Assembly (NCBI GenBank): GCA_030263455.1
Contig: SZOZ01000013.1
Span: forward strand, 1-64,000
Length of the DNA stretch: 64,000 bases
DNA from: Synechococcales cyanobacterium CNB
Lineage (GTDB): Bacteria; Planctomycetota; Phycisphaerae; Phycisphaerales; UBA1924
Direction of reading: 5' to 3'
Made by a program: the position numbers and the translations under genes. Shown piece by piece: positions 15,500-28,504 of this stretch. Numbering within the stretch: the stretch's first letter is position 1; every line of letters begins with the position of its first letter. The notes beneath the pieces are model-generated. The model saw nothing but the letters and a program-made list of their open reading frames with translations. It had not been told where the DNA came from and made no database searches.

Positions 15500-16186
15500 G
15501 TGCGGACCCTCCGGATCGCATCGCTGGCGGCGGCCGTGCTCGTGCTGTCGGCCTGTGCCGGCGGTTCGGGCGGCTCCTCTGGGCGGGCGGAAACCTTCGA
15601 GCCCCTCTTCAACGGCTTCACGCTCCACGGCTGGACGAAGCGCGGCGGCAGCGCGGAGTTCTTCGTCGATCGTCCCAACCCGCTCAAGCCCGCGGTCATC
15701 GTCGGCCGCAGCGCGCCCAACACCGAGAACACGTTCCTCTGCACCGAGCGTGAGTACGCCGACTTCGTCCTCGAGCTGGAGTTCCTGGTGCACCCCGAGT
15801 TGAACTCTGGCGTGCAGTTCCGATCGCGGAGCGACCCCGCCTACCGCGACGGCCGCGTGCACGGCTACCAGGCGGAGATCGACCCGTCGGAGCGGGCATG
15901 GACCGGCGGCATCTACGACGAGGGGCGGCGCGGCTGGCTCGCGGACCTGAGCACGAACCCCGCCGCACGGGCGGCGTTCAGGCAGAACGAGTGGAACCAC
16001 ATGCGCATCGAGGCCGTCGGGACGCGCATCCGCACATGGGTCAACGGCGTGCCCGCCGCGGACCTGACCGATGGCATGACGCGCAGCGGGTTCGTCGCGT
16101 TGCAGGTCCACGGGGTTGGCGACCGAACCGACCCGCTCGAAGTGCGCTTCCGGAACGTGCGCATCCGTGAAGTGCGCGGGGACTGA
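15500..16186 (+). CDS. DUF1080 (3-keto-disaccharide hydrolase domain) lipoprotein
   Basis: This 228-residue exported lipoprotein has an N-terminal signal ending in the lipobox L-S-A-C (Cys19) and a Gly/Ser linker. The rest (residues 33-226) is the DUF1080 fold, seen in L-F-N-G-F-T-L-H-G-W, F-V-L-E-L-E-F, N-S-G-V-Q-F-R-S and E-W-N-H-M-R-I-E. Members of this family, abundant in Planctomycetes, include 3-keto-disaccharide hydrolases and related carbohydrate-binding jelly rolls. The exact sugar is unknown. It is 6 nt upstream of trmB and probably co-transcribed. The first codon is GTG. Confidence 0.85.
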   Translation: MRTLRIASLAAAVLVLSACAGGSGGSSGRAETFEPLFNGFTLHGWTKRGGSAEFFVDRPNPLKPAVIVGRSAPNTENTFLCTEREYADFVLELEFLVHPELNSGVQFRSRSDPAYRDGRVHGYQAEIDPSERAWTGGIYDEGRRGWLADLSTNPAARAAFRQNEWNHMRIEAVGTRIRTWVNGVPAADLTDGMTRSGFVALQVHGVGDRTDPLEVRFRNVRIREVRGD

Positions 16187-16192
16187 GCCAGC

Positions 16193-16927
16193 ATGACTCG
16201 GAAGTTCGATTGCGCGCCGGGCGTGGTGGGGGTGTCGGGCGCGGACCTGCCGCCCCTGCCGGACGAGATCGGCACGAATCCCGAGGCGGGACGCGTCGAT
16301 CCACGGGCATGGTTCGAGCGCCCCGATCGCCCGCTGGAAATCGAGATCGGCTCGGGCAAAGGGACGTTCATCCTCGCGCAGGCCGGGCGAGACCCGGCGA
16401 CCAACTACCTCGGCGTCGAGTGGGCGGGGGAGTTCTACGCCTACGCCGCCGACCGCGTGCGCCGGCGGCGCGAAGCCACGGGCGGGCCGCGGAACGTGCG
16501 CCTGCTGCACGCGGACGCGACGGAGTTCCTGCGCTGGCGCGTGCCGTCCGGGATCGTACGCGTGATCCACCTGTACTTTTCCGACCCGTGGCCCAAGCGC
16601 AAGCACTGGAAGAAGCGGGTGGTGCAGGACCGGTTCCTCGCGGACGTGTGGCGCGTGCTGGAGCGGGGGGGAGAGTTGCGAGTGGTGACGGACCACGACG
16701 GTCTGTGGGCGTGGTACGAGGAGCACTTCGCGCGGTGGACCTGTCCTCAGGGCTGGGCGACGCTCGGGATCCCGCCGGAAGGGGGGGGTGGACCATTCGA
16801 GCGTGTCGCCTTCGAGCCACAGGGCTGGGTGGACGAGGGAGAACTCGTGGGGACGAACTTCGAGCGGAAGTTCCGGGCCGAGGGGCGGCGGTTCCGTGCC
16901 GCGTGTCTGCGGAAGGTCCACTCGTAG
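16193..16927 (+). CDS. trmB: tRNA (guanine-N7-)-methyltransferase
   Basis: TrmB methylates G46 of tRNA using S-adenosylmethionine. The 244-residue protein has the SAM-binding motif I-E-I-G-S-G-K-G-T-F near residue 50, the acidic loop L-G-V-E-W-A-G-E, L-L-H-A-D-A-T-E-F-L, and the family signature L-Y-F-S-D-P-W-P-K-R-K-H-W-K-K-R near residue 127. The last 50 residues hold the C-terminal substrate loop. The gene follows the DUF1080 lipoprotein gene by 6 nt. The usual C-terminal T-x-Y-E motif is diverged to T-N-F-E. Confidence 0.93.
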   Translation: MTRKFDCAPGVVGVSGADLPPLPDEIGTNPEAGRVDPRAWFERPDRPLEIEIGSGKGTFILAQAGRDPATNYLGVEWAGEFYAYAADRVRRRREATGGPRNVRLLHADATEFLRWRVPSGIVRVIHLYFSDPWPKRKHWKKRVVQDRFLADVWRVLERGGELRVVTDHDGLWAWYEEHFARWTCPQGWATLGIPPEGGGGPFERVAFEPQGWVDEGELVGTNFERKFRAEGRRFRAACLRKVHS

Positions 16928-17058
16928 GTCCGATCGAGTTATCGCCGGATAGGCGTCCGATCCTCGCCGCGCCGGGTTCGTTCCCGGACATTCGCCCAAG
17001 GCGGGTCGCAGGCGGTCCGATCTTGATACGGGGCGTCCGGGCGCTCCCGGAGCGGCCG

Positions 17059-19059
<2,001 letters not shown>

Positions 19060-19076
19060 GATCGCTGCCGCCCCTC

Positions 19077-19082
19077 TACAGT
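19077..19082 (+). promoter_or_regulatory. -10 box TACAGT, start-proximal (queC)
   Basis: TACAGT lies 5 nt before the GTG at 19088 and supports that start for queC. It sits 17 nt after the stop of the histidine kinase gene. Confidence 0.45.
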
Positions 19083-19087
19083 TGCGC

Positions 19088-19807
19088 GTGGCGAATGCGG
19101 CATCGAAGGATCGACGATCGGCGGTCGTGCTGCTCTCCGGCGGGCTGGACAGCGCGACCGTGCTGGCCATGGCCCACGCCGCCGGGCTGGCGTGCCACAC
19201 GCTCAGCGTGGATTACGGGCAGCGGCATAGATTGGAGCTGGATGCGGCCGCGAGGGTCGCCTCCAGCCTCGGTGCCGCGTCGCACCGCGTCGTGCGCGTG
19301 GACCTGCGCGCGATCGGGGGGAGCGCACTGACGGACGACATCGCCGTGCCTGGGGGGCGCACCGAGGCCGAGATCGGGGACGGCATCCCGGCGACCTATG
19401 TGCCGGCGCGGAACCTCGTGTTCCTTTCGATCGGCGTGGGGCTGGCGGAAGCGCTCGGGGCGGCGGAGTTGCACGTCGGCGTGAACGCGGTGGACTACTC
19501 GGGCTACCCGGACTGCCGACCGGCGTTCGTTGAGGCGTTCCAGCGTGCGGCGGACCTGTCGACGAAGGCGGGTGTGGAGGGGCGCGGCGTGTCGGTGCGC
19601 ACGCCCATCATCGCCATGACCAAGGCCGAGATCATCCGCGAGGGCGTGCGTCTCGGCGTGGACTACTCGCTCACGCGATCGTGCTACGACCCTGACGAGC
19701 GTGGGCGTGCCTGCGGCGTGTGCGACGCGTGCACGATTCGACGCCGCGGGTTCGAGGCCGCAGGCGTGCCGGACCCGACGGACTACGCGGAAGTGGGAAG
19801 TGACTGA
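19088..19807 (+). CDS. queC: 7-cyano-7-deazaguanine synthase
   Basis: QueC converts 7-carboxy-7-deazaguanine to preQ0 with ATP and ammonia, in the queuosine pathway. The 239-residue protein has the PP-loop [10 protein letters not shown] near residue 15, D-Y-G-Q-R-H, Y-V-P-A-R-N, and the zinc-binding C-terminal set S-C-Y-(x7)-A-C-G-V-C-D-A-C. It starts at a GTG with a TACAGT box 5 nt upstream; no ATG fits the family length. queE and queD follow on the same strand, so three of the four genes for preQ0 are together. queF and tgt are not in the window. Confidence 0.95.
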   Translation: MANAASKDRRSAVVLLSGGLDSATVLAMAHAAGLACHTLSVDYGQRHRLELDAAARVASSLGAASHRVVRVDLRAIGGSALTDDIAVPGGRTEAEIGDGIPATYVPARNLVFLSIGVGLAEALGAAELHVGVNAVDYSGYPDCRPAFVEAFQRAADLSTKAGVEGRGVSVRTPIIAMTKAEIIREGVRLGVDYSLTRSCYDPDERGRACGVCDACTIRRRGFEAAGVPDPTDYAEVGSD

Positions 19808-19833
19808 GTGACGCAGAGGAGCCTGGTGCGTCT

Positions 19834-20547
19834 GTGAGCAGCAGCGCGTCCATCCCGGTGGCGGAAACCTTCCTCTCGATCCAGGGCGAGGGGAAGCTGA
19901 CCGGCGTGCCCTCGTACTTTGTGCGCGTCAGCGGGTGCAACCTGCGCTGCGCCTGGTGCGACACGCCCTACGCCAGCTGGTCGCCGGAGGGAAGGGGCGT
20001 CGAGATCGGCGAGCTCGTTCGCCGCGCCGAATCGAGTGGCGCTCGACACGCGGTCGTCACCGGGGGCGAGCCGATGATCTTCCCACAGGTGACCACGCTG
20101 ACGCACGCGCTGCGCGAGACGGGCCTGCACGTCACCGTCGAGACGGCGGGGACGGTGCATCGCGGGGTCGCGTGCGACCTGCTGAGCCTCAGCCCGAAAC
20201 TGCGCAACTCGACGCCCATCGGCGATCCACGCGACCCGCTCGGAGAGTGGACCGCGCGCCACGAGACGCGCCGGCTCAACCTGCCCGTACTGCAGCGCCT
20301 CGTCGACGAACACCCCGATCGGCAGGTGAAGTTCGTCGTGTCGTCGCCCGCGGACCTGCCGGAGATCGACGCGCTGCTCGGGCAACTCCGCGGCCTGGCC
20401 CCGTCGGACGTCATGCTCATGCCCGAAGGCACCACCGTCCCCGACCCGACCTCGGTGCGCTGGGCGGTGGACGAGTGCCTCCGCCGCGGCTGGCGGTACT
20501 GCCACCGCCTTCACGTCGAGTTGTTCGGGAACACGAGGGGGACGTAG
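19834..20547 (+). CDS. queE: 7-carboxy-7-deazaguanine synthase (radical SAM)
   Basis: QueE rearranges 6-carboxytetrahydropterin to 7-carboxy-7-deazaguanine. The 237-residue protein starts with the substrate motif F-L-S-I-Q-G-E-G-K-L-T-G and has the radical SAM cluster C-N-L-R-C-A-W-C (Cys35, Cys39, Cys42). V-V-T-G-G-E-P near residue 76 is the SAM-binding GGEP motif. The start is GTG at 19834, 26 nt after queC. The stop TAG sits at the very edge of the left arm of a long inverted repeat. Confidence 0.95.
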   Translation: MSSSASIPVAETFLSIQGEGKLTGVPSYFVRVSGCNLRCAWCDTPYASWSPEGRGVEIGELVRRAESSGARHAVVTGGEPMIFPQVTTLTHALRETGLHVTVETAGTVHRGVACDLLSLSPKLRNSTPIGDPRDPLGEWTARHETRRLNLPVLQRLVDEHPDRQVKFVVSSPADLPEIDALLGQLRGLAPSDVMLMPEGTTVPDPTSVRWAVDECLRRGWRYCHRLHVELFGNTRGT

Positions 20548-20725
20548 GAACAGCGAACAGCGAAAAACGAAGAGCGAACATGGAGCAAGGGTCGGCGCGG
20601 GCTCGGCTTGTGTCGCAGCGCCGACCGGCGCGCGTAGAATCCGCTCCGGTGCGCCGGCGACGTTCACCCGGCTCGTCCGCTCTGTGCTTCATGTTCGCTT
20701 TTCGTTTTTCGCTGTTCGCTTTTCC
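20547..20725. repeat. Inverted pair of 41-nt GCGAACAGCGAAAAACGAA elements
   Basis: The left arm (20547-20587) and the reverse complement of the right arm (20685-20725) match at 38 of 41 positions. The core phrase is GCGAACAGCGAAAAACGAA. The arms enclose 97 nt. The left arm begins on the last base of the queE stop codon; the right arm ends exactly where the queD ATG begins. In mRNA the two arms could pair into a very long stem that would hide the queD start region. Confidence 0.9.
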
Positions 20726-21205
20726 ATGCCCTACCGCGTCTGCAAGTCGTTCGAGATCGAGAGCGGGCACATGCTCTCGAAGCACCCCGGCCGGTGCCGG
20801 CATCCGCACGGGCACTCCCGCCGGGTCGAGGTCGTCGTGGCGCGCCGGCGGCTGGATGAGCACGACATGGTCTGCGACTTCAAGGCTCTGCGGCTCGCCC
20901 TCGAGTCCTATCTCGATGCTCTCGACCATGCTCTGCTCGTGAACAGCGACGACCCCGCCCTGCCCGTCCTGCGAGACACCGTCGGCGGCCGGCTGGTGGT
21001 TTTCGAGGGCGAGGACCCCACGACGGAGGCGATCGCGCGGCGCATCTACGAGCATCTGAAGGGCGAGGTCGAGGCGGGGCGCTCGTACGCCGACGCCGTG
21101 GGGCACCGCTACGCCCTGCCGCGCGACCTGATCGTCGAGCGCGTGCGGGTGTGGGAGACCTCGTCCTCGTGGGCGGAGTACGGCGTCGAGCCGGGAGGAC
21201 CGTGA
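20726..21205 (+). CDS. queD: 6-carboxytetrahydropterin synthase
   Basis: QueD makes 6-carboxytetrahydropterin from dihydroneopterin triphosphate, the first dedicated step of queuosine synthesis. The 159-residue protein has zinc ligands His15, His28 and His30 and the catalytic cysteine Cys24 in C-R-H-P-H-G-H. This is the C-x3-H-G-H form expected for QueD and differs from the paralogue at 5224. The family motif V-C-D-F-K-A-L is present. The ATG at 20726 directly follows the right arm of an inverted repeat, leaving no Shine-Dalgarno sequence. Its stop overlaps a possible GTG start of the protease gene. Confidence 0.93.
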   Translation: MPYRVCKSFEIESGHMLSKHPGRCRHPHGHSRRVEVVVARRRLDEHDMVCDFKALRLALESYLDALDHALLVNSDDPALPVLRDTVGGRLVVFEGEDPTTEAIARRIYEHLKGEVEAGRSYADAVGHRYALPRDLIVERVRVWETSSSWAEYGVEPGGP

Positions 21206-21207
21206 GC

Positions 21208-22584
21208 ATGGCTTCAAGCGTTGCGTGGTGGCGTCGCCCGGCGGTGGTTGCGATCGCTCTCGTGCTGGCGGGTCAGGCGTTGGCGCAGCCGGACCGCGAT
21301 GCGCCGTCAGCGGCCGACTACGACTACGCCCGTGGCCTGTCGCGGGTGTTCGAGAGCGCGGTCGCCCGCGTCGAGGAGTCGGTGGTCCACATCACGTCGG
21401 TCGAGGAGCGGCAACTCGTCGCCCGCGACTTCTTCGGCCGCCCGCAGAACCGGACCTTCCGCCGCTCCGGCCTCGGGTCGGGCGTCATCGTGAGCCAGGA
21501 CGGCCTCATCCTGACCAACAACCACGTTGTGCAGGGCGCGACGCAACTGATCGTCAGGCTGCCCGACGGGCGCGAACTCGAGGCCCAGGTCGTCGGGACC
21601 GACGAACTCCGCGATCTGGCCGTGCTGCGCGTGCGTGCCAACGGGCTGAAGGCCGCAGCGTGGGGCGATTCCGACCGCGTGCGCGTCGGCGAGTGGGTGC
21701 TCGCGGTGGGCAGCCCGTTCGGCTTTGCGCGCACGGTGACCGCTGGGATCGTGAGCGCGAAGGGGCGCGGCCTGGGCATCGGCTCCGACGAGTTCAAGGA
21801 GGCCGAGGAGTACATCCAGACCGACGCCGCCATCAACCCCGGCAACTCCGGCGGCCCGCTCATCAACGTCGAAGGCGAGGTCATCGGCATCAACACCGCG
21901 ATCTACTCGACGCGCATGGGGGGGTCGATCGGCCTGGGCTTCGCCATCCCGTCCGAACTCGCTCGCGCCGTCGCCGACAACATTGTGCGCGGAGGCCGCG
22001 CCGACTTCGGCTGGCTCGGCGTCGAGATGCGAGCGCTCACCGAACAGGAGTCCGCCGGCGCAACGGGAGGCGGAGTGGTCGTGACGCGAGTCGTCCCCGG
22101 CAGCCCCGCCGAACGAGCCGGCCTGCGGACGGGCGACGTCATCACCCGATACCGCGGCCGCGCGGTCGCCAGCGAGGACCAGCTCGTGCGCGCCGTGCAG
22201 TTCACGCCGCCCGGCAGCGAGGTCGAGATGGACGTGGTGCGAGACGGCCGACCGTCGCGCCTGCGGGCGACGATCGTGGACCGTACCGCCGCGCTCGGCG
22301 GAGCGTGGCTCGACGCCGTCGGCTTCGCCGCCGCGCCCATGCGACCCGACCTCCGCGGCACGGGCAACGCGCCCGCCGAGGGACTGCTCGTGCTGCGCGT
22401 CGATCGAGGCGGCCCGGCGGCGCAGGTCGGGCTGGAGCCGGGCGACGTCATCGTCGCCGTCGGAGGCCGCTCCGTGAAGGACGTCGAGGAGTTGCGCCGC
22501 GCCATCGAACGCGCACGCGACCGACGACTCCCCATCGCCATCGTCCGCGGCGGGCTGCGCGGCGAGGGCGTCCTCCGCTGGTAG
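21208..22584 (+). CDS. HtrA/DegP-type periplasmic serine protease
   Basis: This 458-residue protease degrades or refolds damaged envelope proteins. It has an N-terminal signal peptide (A-I-A-L-V-L-A-G-Q-A-L-A, cleavage before QPDRD). A trypsin-like domain has the triad His106 (T-N-N-H-V-V), Asp136 (R-D-L-A-V-L) and Ser214 (N-P-G-N-S-G-G-P). Two PDZ domains follow (about 255-345 and 365-455), each with a G-D-V-I loop. GGGAGGA lies 9 nt before the ATG at 21208. A GTG at 21202 overlapping the queD stop is an alternative start. Co-transcription with the que genes is likely from spacing alone. Confidence 0.93.
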   Translation: MASSVAWWRRPAVVAIALVLAGQALAQPDRDAPSAADYDYARGLSRVFESAVARVEESVVHITSVEERQLVARDFFGRPQNRTFRRSGLGSGVIVSQDGLILTNNHVVQGATQLIVRLPDGRELEAQVVGTDELRDLAVLRVRANGLKAAAWGDSDRVRVGEWVLAVGSPFGFARTVTAGIVSAKGRGLGIGSDEFKEAEEYIQTDAAINPGNSGGPLINVEGEVIGINTAIYSTRMGGSIGLGFAIPSELARAVADNIVRGGRADFGWLGVEMRALTEQESAGATGGGVVVTRVVPGSPAERAGLRTGDVITRYRGRAVASEDQLVRAVQFTPPGSEVEMDVVRDGRPSRLRATIVDRTAALGGAWLDAVGFAAAPMRPDLRGTGNAPAEGLLVLRVDRGGPAAQVGLEPGDVIVAVGGRSVKDVEELRRAIERARDRRLPIAIVRGGLRGEGVLRW

Positions 22585-22597
22585 CCCTCGCGGACCG

Positions 22598-22603
22598 TAC
22601 CAT
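22598..22603 (+). promoter_or_regulatory. -10 box TACCAT, start-proximal (polA)
   Basis: TACCAT lies 6 nt before the ATG at 22610 and no ribosome binding site lies between. A leaderless polA mRNA is predicted. Confidence 0.55.
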
Positions 22604-22609
22604 GCCGCG

Positions 22610-25513
<2,904 letters not shown>

Positions 25514-25602
25514 ATCTCACGCCGGAAACGGCACTGGGCGGGGCAGTCGCGGAGTCGGTGCGGAGAGCGCGGAGAGGGCGGAGTTGTCTTCTTCAACTAC
25601 CC

Positions 25603-25630
25603 TTGACCCGTCCCGGCGGCATGGTATACT
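25603..25630 (+). promoter_or_regulatory. Arsenic operon promoter
   Basis: TTGACC (25603-25608) and TATACT (25625-25630) are separated by 16 nt, close to the housekeeping sigma consensus. The start codon of arsR is 31 nt beyond the -10 box. This is one of the few complete promoters in the window. Confidence 0.85.
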
Positions 25631-25632
25631 TC

Positions 25633-25650
25633 GTCATTTGCCGAAATAAC
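25633..25650 (+). promoter_or_regulatory. Likely ArsR operator
   Basis: GTCATTT-GCCG-AAATAAC is an inverted repeat with one mismatch in 7-bp arms. It starts 2 nt after the -10 box and covers the expected transcription start. Position and AT-rich arms fit an ArsR/SmtB-type repressor site. Confidence 0.7.
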
Positions 25651-25660
25651 GGAGTGACCC

Positions 25661-26092
25661 GTGCCCGCCGAAGTTCTCAAAGCCCTGGCCGACGAAACCC
25701 GGCTCCGGCTCGCCCTCGCCTGCCGCGGCCGGGAACTGTGCGTCTGCCAGCTGCTGGCCCTGGTGCGGTTGGCCCCCTCAACCGTCTCTCAGCACCTGAA
25801 AGTGCTCGCCTACGCGGGCGTGCTGATGAGCCGCAAGGAGGGCCGGTGGATGCACTACCGGCTGGCGGAGCCGCCCGAGCCGGAGGCCGCGATCGTGCGA
25901 GCCGCGCTCGACGCCTTCGCCCGCACTCCGATGGGGCGCGAGGACGCGCGATCGCTCCGTGAGATTCTGCGGCTGGACTTGGAGGCGTTATGTCTGATCC
26001 TGCGCGAAGGCGGGTGCTGTTCGTCTGCACCGGGAACTCCTGCCGCAGCCAGATGGCCGAGGGCTGGGCGCGCGCGCTCCACGCGGACCTGA
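25661..26092 (+). CDS. arsR: ArsR-family arsenite-responsive repressor
   Basis: This 143-residue winged-helix repressor should leave the operator when arsenite binds. The metal site E-L-C-V-C-Q-L (Cys27, Cys29) is the classic arsenite-binding pair in helix 3. It is followed by the recognition helix P-S-T-V-S-Q-H-L-K-V-L. The start is GTG at 25661 with GGAG 6 nt upstream. The reading frame runs 103 nt into arsC, adding a tail of about 34 residues (including a Cys-Cys pair) beyond the usual end of such proteins near residue 110. Whether the tail is real or simply tolerated overlap is unclear. Confidence 0.92.
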   Translation: MPAEVLKALADETRLRLALACRGRELCVCQLLALVRLAPSTVSQHLKVLAYAGVLMSRKEGRWMHYRLAEPPEPEAAIVRAALDAFARTPMGREDARSLREILRLDLEALCLILREGGCCSSAPGTPAAARWPRAGRARSTRT

Positions 26093-26463
26093 TCGAGGCA
26101 CGGTCCGCCGGGACGCGCCCGAAGGAGATCGACCCAATGGCGGTGCGTGTCATGCGTGAAGCAGGCGTGGACATCGCGGGCCAGCGCTCGACGCGCCTGG
26201 CGGACCTCGCCGACGAGCAGTTCGACCTCGCCGTGACAGTCTGCGACGACGCGCGCGAGGCGTGCCCGGTCGTGCCCGGTGCGGCCGGAACGCTGCACGC
26301 CCCGTTCGACGACCCGCCCCGGCTGGCCCGCGAGGCGAAGTCGGAAGCCGAGGCGCTCGCCCACTACCGGCGCGTGCGCGACGAGATCCGCGAGTTCGTG
26401 CGTTCTCTCCCGATGCGGCTTGCAACCGGCCGCGGCGTGCCGGAAAGGAAGACCGAGCGATGA
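25990..26463 (+). CDS. arsC: Arsenate reductase, thioredoxin-coupled (LMW phosphatase fold)
   Basis: The enzyme reduces arsenate to arsenite. The 157-residue protein has the P-loop V-C-T-G-N-S-C-R-S (Cys13, Arg19) of low-molecular-weight phosphatases. The shuttle pair C-D-D-A-R-E-A-C (Cys85, Cys92) marks the thioredoxin-coupled arsenate reductase rather than a phosphatase. The ATG at 25990 lies inside the end of arsR, which suggests coupled translation. The stop overlaps the acr3 ATG by 4 nt (ATGA). Confidence 0.94.
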   Translation: MSDPARRRVLFVCTGNSCRSQMAEGWARALHADLIEARSAGTRPKEIDPMAVRVMREAGVDIAGQRSTRLADLADEQFDLAVTVCDDAREACPVVPGAAGTLHAPFDDPPRLAREAKSEAEALAHYRRVRDEIREFVRSLPMRLATGRGVPERKTER

Positions 26464-27560
26464 GAGGTCCAGCAACAGACACCTGCTGCACGCCCGCCTG
26501 CCCGATACCCCGCACGAAGCGGCTCGGATTCCTCGACCGCTTCCTGACGGCGTGGATCTTCCTCGCCATGGCAGCGGGGGTGCTCATCGGCCGCTTCGCC
26601 CCGGCCGTTCCCGAGGCGCTCGGTCGCGTCTCGGTTGGCACAACGAACATTCCCATCGCCGTCGGCCTGATCCTGATGATGTACCCGCCCCTGGCCAAGG
26701 TGCGCTACGAGAAACTCCCCGAAGTCTTCCGCGACTGGCAAATCCTCGCCCTTTCCCTCGTCCAGAACTGGATCGTCGGCCCCGTGCTGATGTTCACCCT
26801 CGCCGTCGTCTTCCTGCACGGGCACCCTGAGTACATGATCGGCCTCATCATGGTCGGTCTCGCACGCTGCATCGCCATGGTGCTGGTCTGGAACGATCTC
26901 GCCCGCGGCAGCAGCGACTACGCCGCAGGCCTCGTCGCCTTCAACAGCATCTTCCAGGTGCTCTTCTTCGGCGCCTACGCATGGGTATTCGTCACCTGGC
27001 TCCCGCCCGCACTGGGCCTCGAAGGCGCGGTCGTGGACGTCGGCATCGGGGAGGTCTTCCGCAGCGTGATGATCTACCTGGGCATCCCCTTCCTCGGCGG
27101 CATGCTCACGCGCTTCGTCCTCCGCCCGCTCAAGGGCGACGCGTGGTACTCGGCACGGTTCATTCCGACCATCGCGCCCGTCACGCTCATCGCCCTCCTC
27201 TTCACGATCGCCGTGATGTTCAGCCTCAAGGGCGAGAAGATCGTCGAGCTGCCGCTCGACATCCTGCGGATCGCGCTGCCCCTGACCGTCTACTTCGTCG
27301 TGATGTTCCTGGTGAGTTTCCTGATGGCGAACCGCCTCGGCGCGGACTACGAGCGGGCGACGACGCTCGCGTTCACCGCCTCGGGCAACAACTTCGAACT
27401 CGCGATCGCGGTCGCGGTCGCGGTCTTCGGGCTTGGCTCGGGCGTGGCGTTCGCCACGGTCGTCGGTCCTCTCGTCGAGGTGCCGGTGCTCATCGGGCTG
27501 GTGTCGGTGTCGTTGTGGCTGGGCAGGCGGCTGTACCGGCCTTCGGTGGTCAAGGCCTGA
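26460..27560 (+). CDS. acr3: Arsenite efflux transporter ACR3
   Basis: This 366-residue protein has ten predicted membrane segments and exports arsenite using the membrane potential. The ACR3 signature [12 protein letters not shown] carries the conserved cysteine in the fourth segment. [14 protein letters not shown] lies in the ninth. The N-terminal cytoplasmic tail contains three cysteines (C-C-T-P-A-C) that could help load arsenite. The start ATG overlaps the arsC stop, and GGAAAGGAAG lies upstream. Confidence 0.95.
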   Translation: MRGPATDTCCTPACPIPRTKRLGFLDRFLTAWIFLAMAAGVLIGRFAPAVPEALGRVSVGTTNIPIAVGLILMMYPPLAKVRYEKLPEVFRDWQILALSLVQNWIVGPVLMFTLAVVFLHGHPEYMIGLIMVGLARCIAMVLVWNDLARGSSDYAAGLVAFNSIFQVLFFGAYAWVFVTWLPPALGLEGAVVDVGIGEVFRSVMIYLGIPFLGGMLTRFVLRPLKGDAWYSARFIPTIAPVTLIALLFTIAVMFSLKGEKIVELPLDILRIALPLTVYFVVMFLVSFLMANRLGADYERATTLAFTASGNNFELAIAVAVAVFGLGSGVAFATVVGPLVEVPVLIGLVSVSLWLGRRLYRPSVVKA

Positions 27561-27583
27561 CAAGGCCGGAAAGGACGTGCGAG

Positions 27584-28411
27584 ATGAAAAGTGCACAGAT
27601 TGATACACGCGACGTCGTGCGCCAGGGCTACGGCGCCATTGCCGAGAGCGGCGACGGGTGCTGCGGCGGGGGATGCTGCGGACCGACGATGGACGCCGGC
27701 ACCCTCGCCCAGCGCATCGGCTACTCGGCCGAAGAGGTCGCCGCGCTGCCCGAGGGTGCGAACATGGGCCTCTCCTGCGGCAACCCGGGCGCGATCGCAG
27801 CGCTCCGGCCCGGCGAGGTTGTCCTCGACCTCGGGTCGGGGGGGGGCTTCGACGTCTTCCTCTGCGGCCCGAAGGTCGGCGCGGCGGGGCGCGTCATCGG
27901 CGTGGACATGACGCCCGCCATGCTCTCCAAGGCACGCCGCAACCTCGACCACTACCGCCGCTCCACCGGCCTCGACAACGTCGAGTTCCGCCTGGGCGAG
28001 ATCGAGAGCCTGCCCGTCGCCGATGCGAGCGTCGACGTCGTCATCTCGAACTGCGTCCTCAACCTCTCGCCCGACAAGCCCCGCGTCTGGCGCGAAATCG
28101 CCCGGGTCCTCAGGCCCGGCGGGCGGGTCGCCATCTCGGACCTTGCCCTCCTCCGCCCGCTCCCAGCGAGCGTTCTGGCGATGGTCGAAGCGATGATCGG
28201 CTGCGTCTCGGGCGCGGCGCTGGTCGCCGACGTCGAGCGCATGGCCCGCGAGGCCGGCCTCAAGGACGTGCGCGTCACCCCGAAGCCGGGCTACGTGGCC
28301 GCGCTCAGCGGCTTCAAGGATCCGCTCTACGCCAAGATCGCCGAGTCGCTCCCGTCGGGCGCGACCGTCGCCGACTTCGTCACGAGCGTGGACATCGAGG
28401 CGCGGAAGTGA
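27584..28411 (+). CDS. arsM: Arsenite methyltransferase
   Basis: ArsM methylates arsenite with S-adenosylmethionine to mono-, di- and trimethylated forms. The 275-residue protein has the SAM motif [11 protein letters not shown] near residue 85. The three conserved cysteines are Cys65 (L-S-C-G-N-P), Cys157 (I-S-N-C-V-L-N-L) and Cys207 (I-G-C-V-S-G-A). A glycine/cysteine-rich N-terminal patch (G-C-C-G-G-G-C-C-G) is common in bacterial ArsM and may bind arsenite. It is the last gene of the arsenic operon, 23 nt after acr3. Reduction, efflux and methylation are thus under one ArsR. Confidence 0.94.
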   Translation: MKSAQIDTRDVVRQGYGAIAESGDGCCGGGCCGPTMDAGTLAQRIGYSAEEVAALPEGANMGLSCGNPGAIAALRPGEVVLDLGSGGGFDVFLCGPKVGAAGRVIGVDMTPAMLSKARRNLDHYRRSTGLDNVEFRLGEIESLPVADASVDVVISNCVLNLSPDKPRVWREIARVLRPGGRVAISDLALLRPLPASVLAMVEAMIGCVSGAALVADVERMAREAGLKDVRVTPKPGYVAALSGFKDPLYAKIAESLPSGATVADFVTSVDIEARK

Positions 28412-28442
28412 CGAAGTGATGCAGCCGCCGAGTGGCGGAGTG

Positions 28443-28482
28443 GCGCGGGCGGGATCGGGCAACGTCCTGTTCTCGCCCGCGC
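28443..28482. terminator. Hairpin between convergent arsM and prmC
   Basis: GCGCGGGCG (28443-28451) pairs perfectly with CGCCCGCGC (28474-28482) across a 22-nt loop. It lies between the stops of two convergent genes, so it could end transcription from both sides. No U-run follows. Confidence 0.5.
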
Positions 28483-28504
28483 TCTCTGCGCCCTCCGCAC
28501 GAGA

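Noticed and set aside
16210-17058. N-terminal extension of the histidine kinase through the trmB region
   Set aside because: The upstream part is trmB read in the wrong frame; the kinase has a GGAG site and a membrane N-terminus at 17059.
25540-25600. Coding sequence between polA and the arsenic promoter
   Set aside because: The tract is a degenerate GCGGAGAG repeat with no start and no plausible product.
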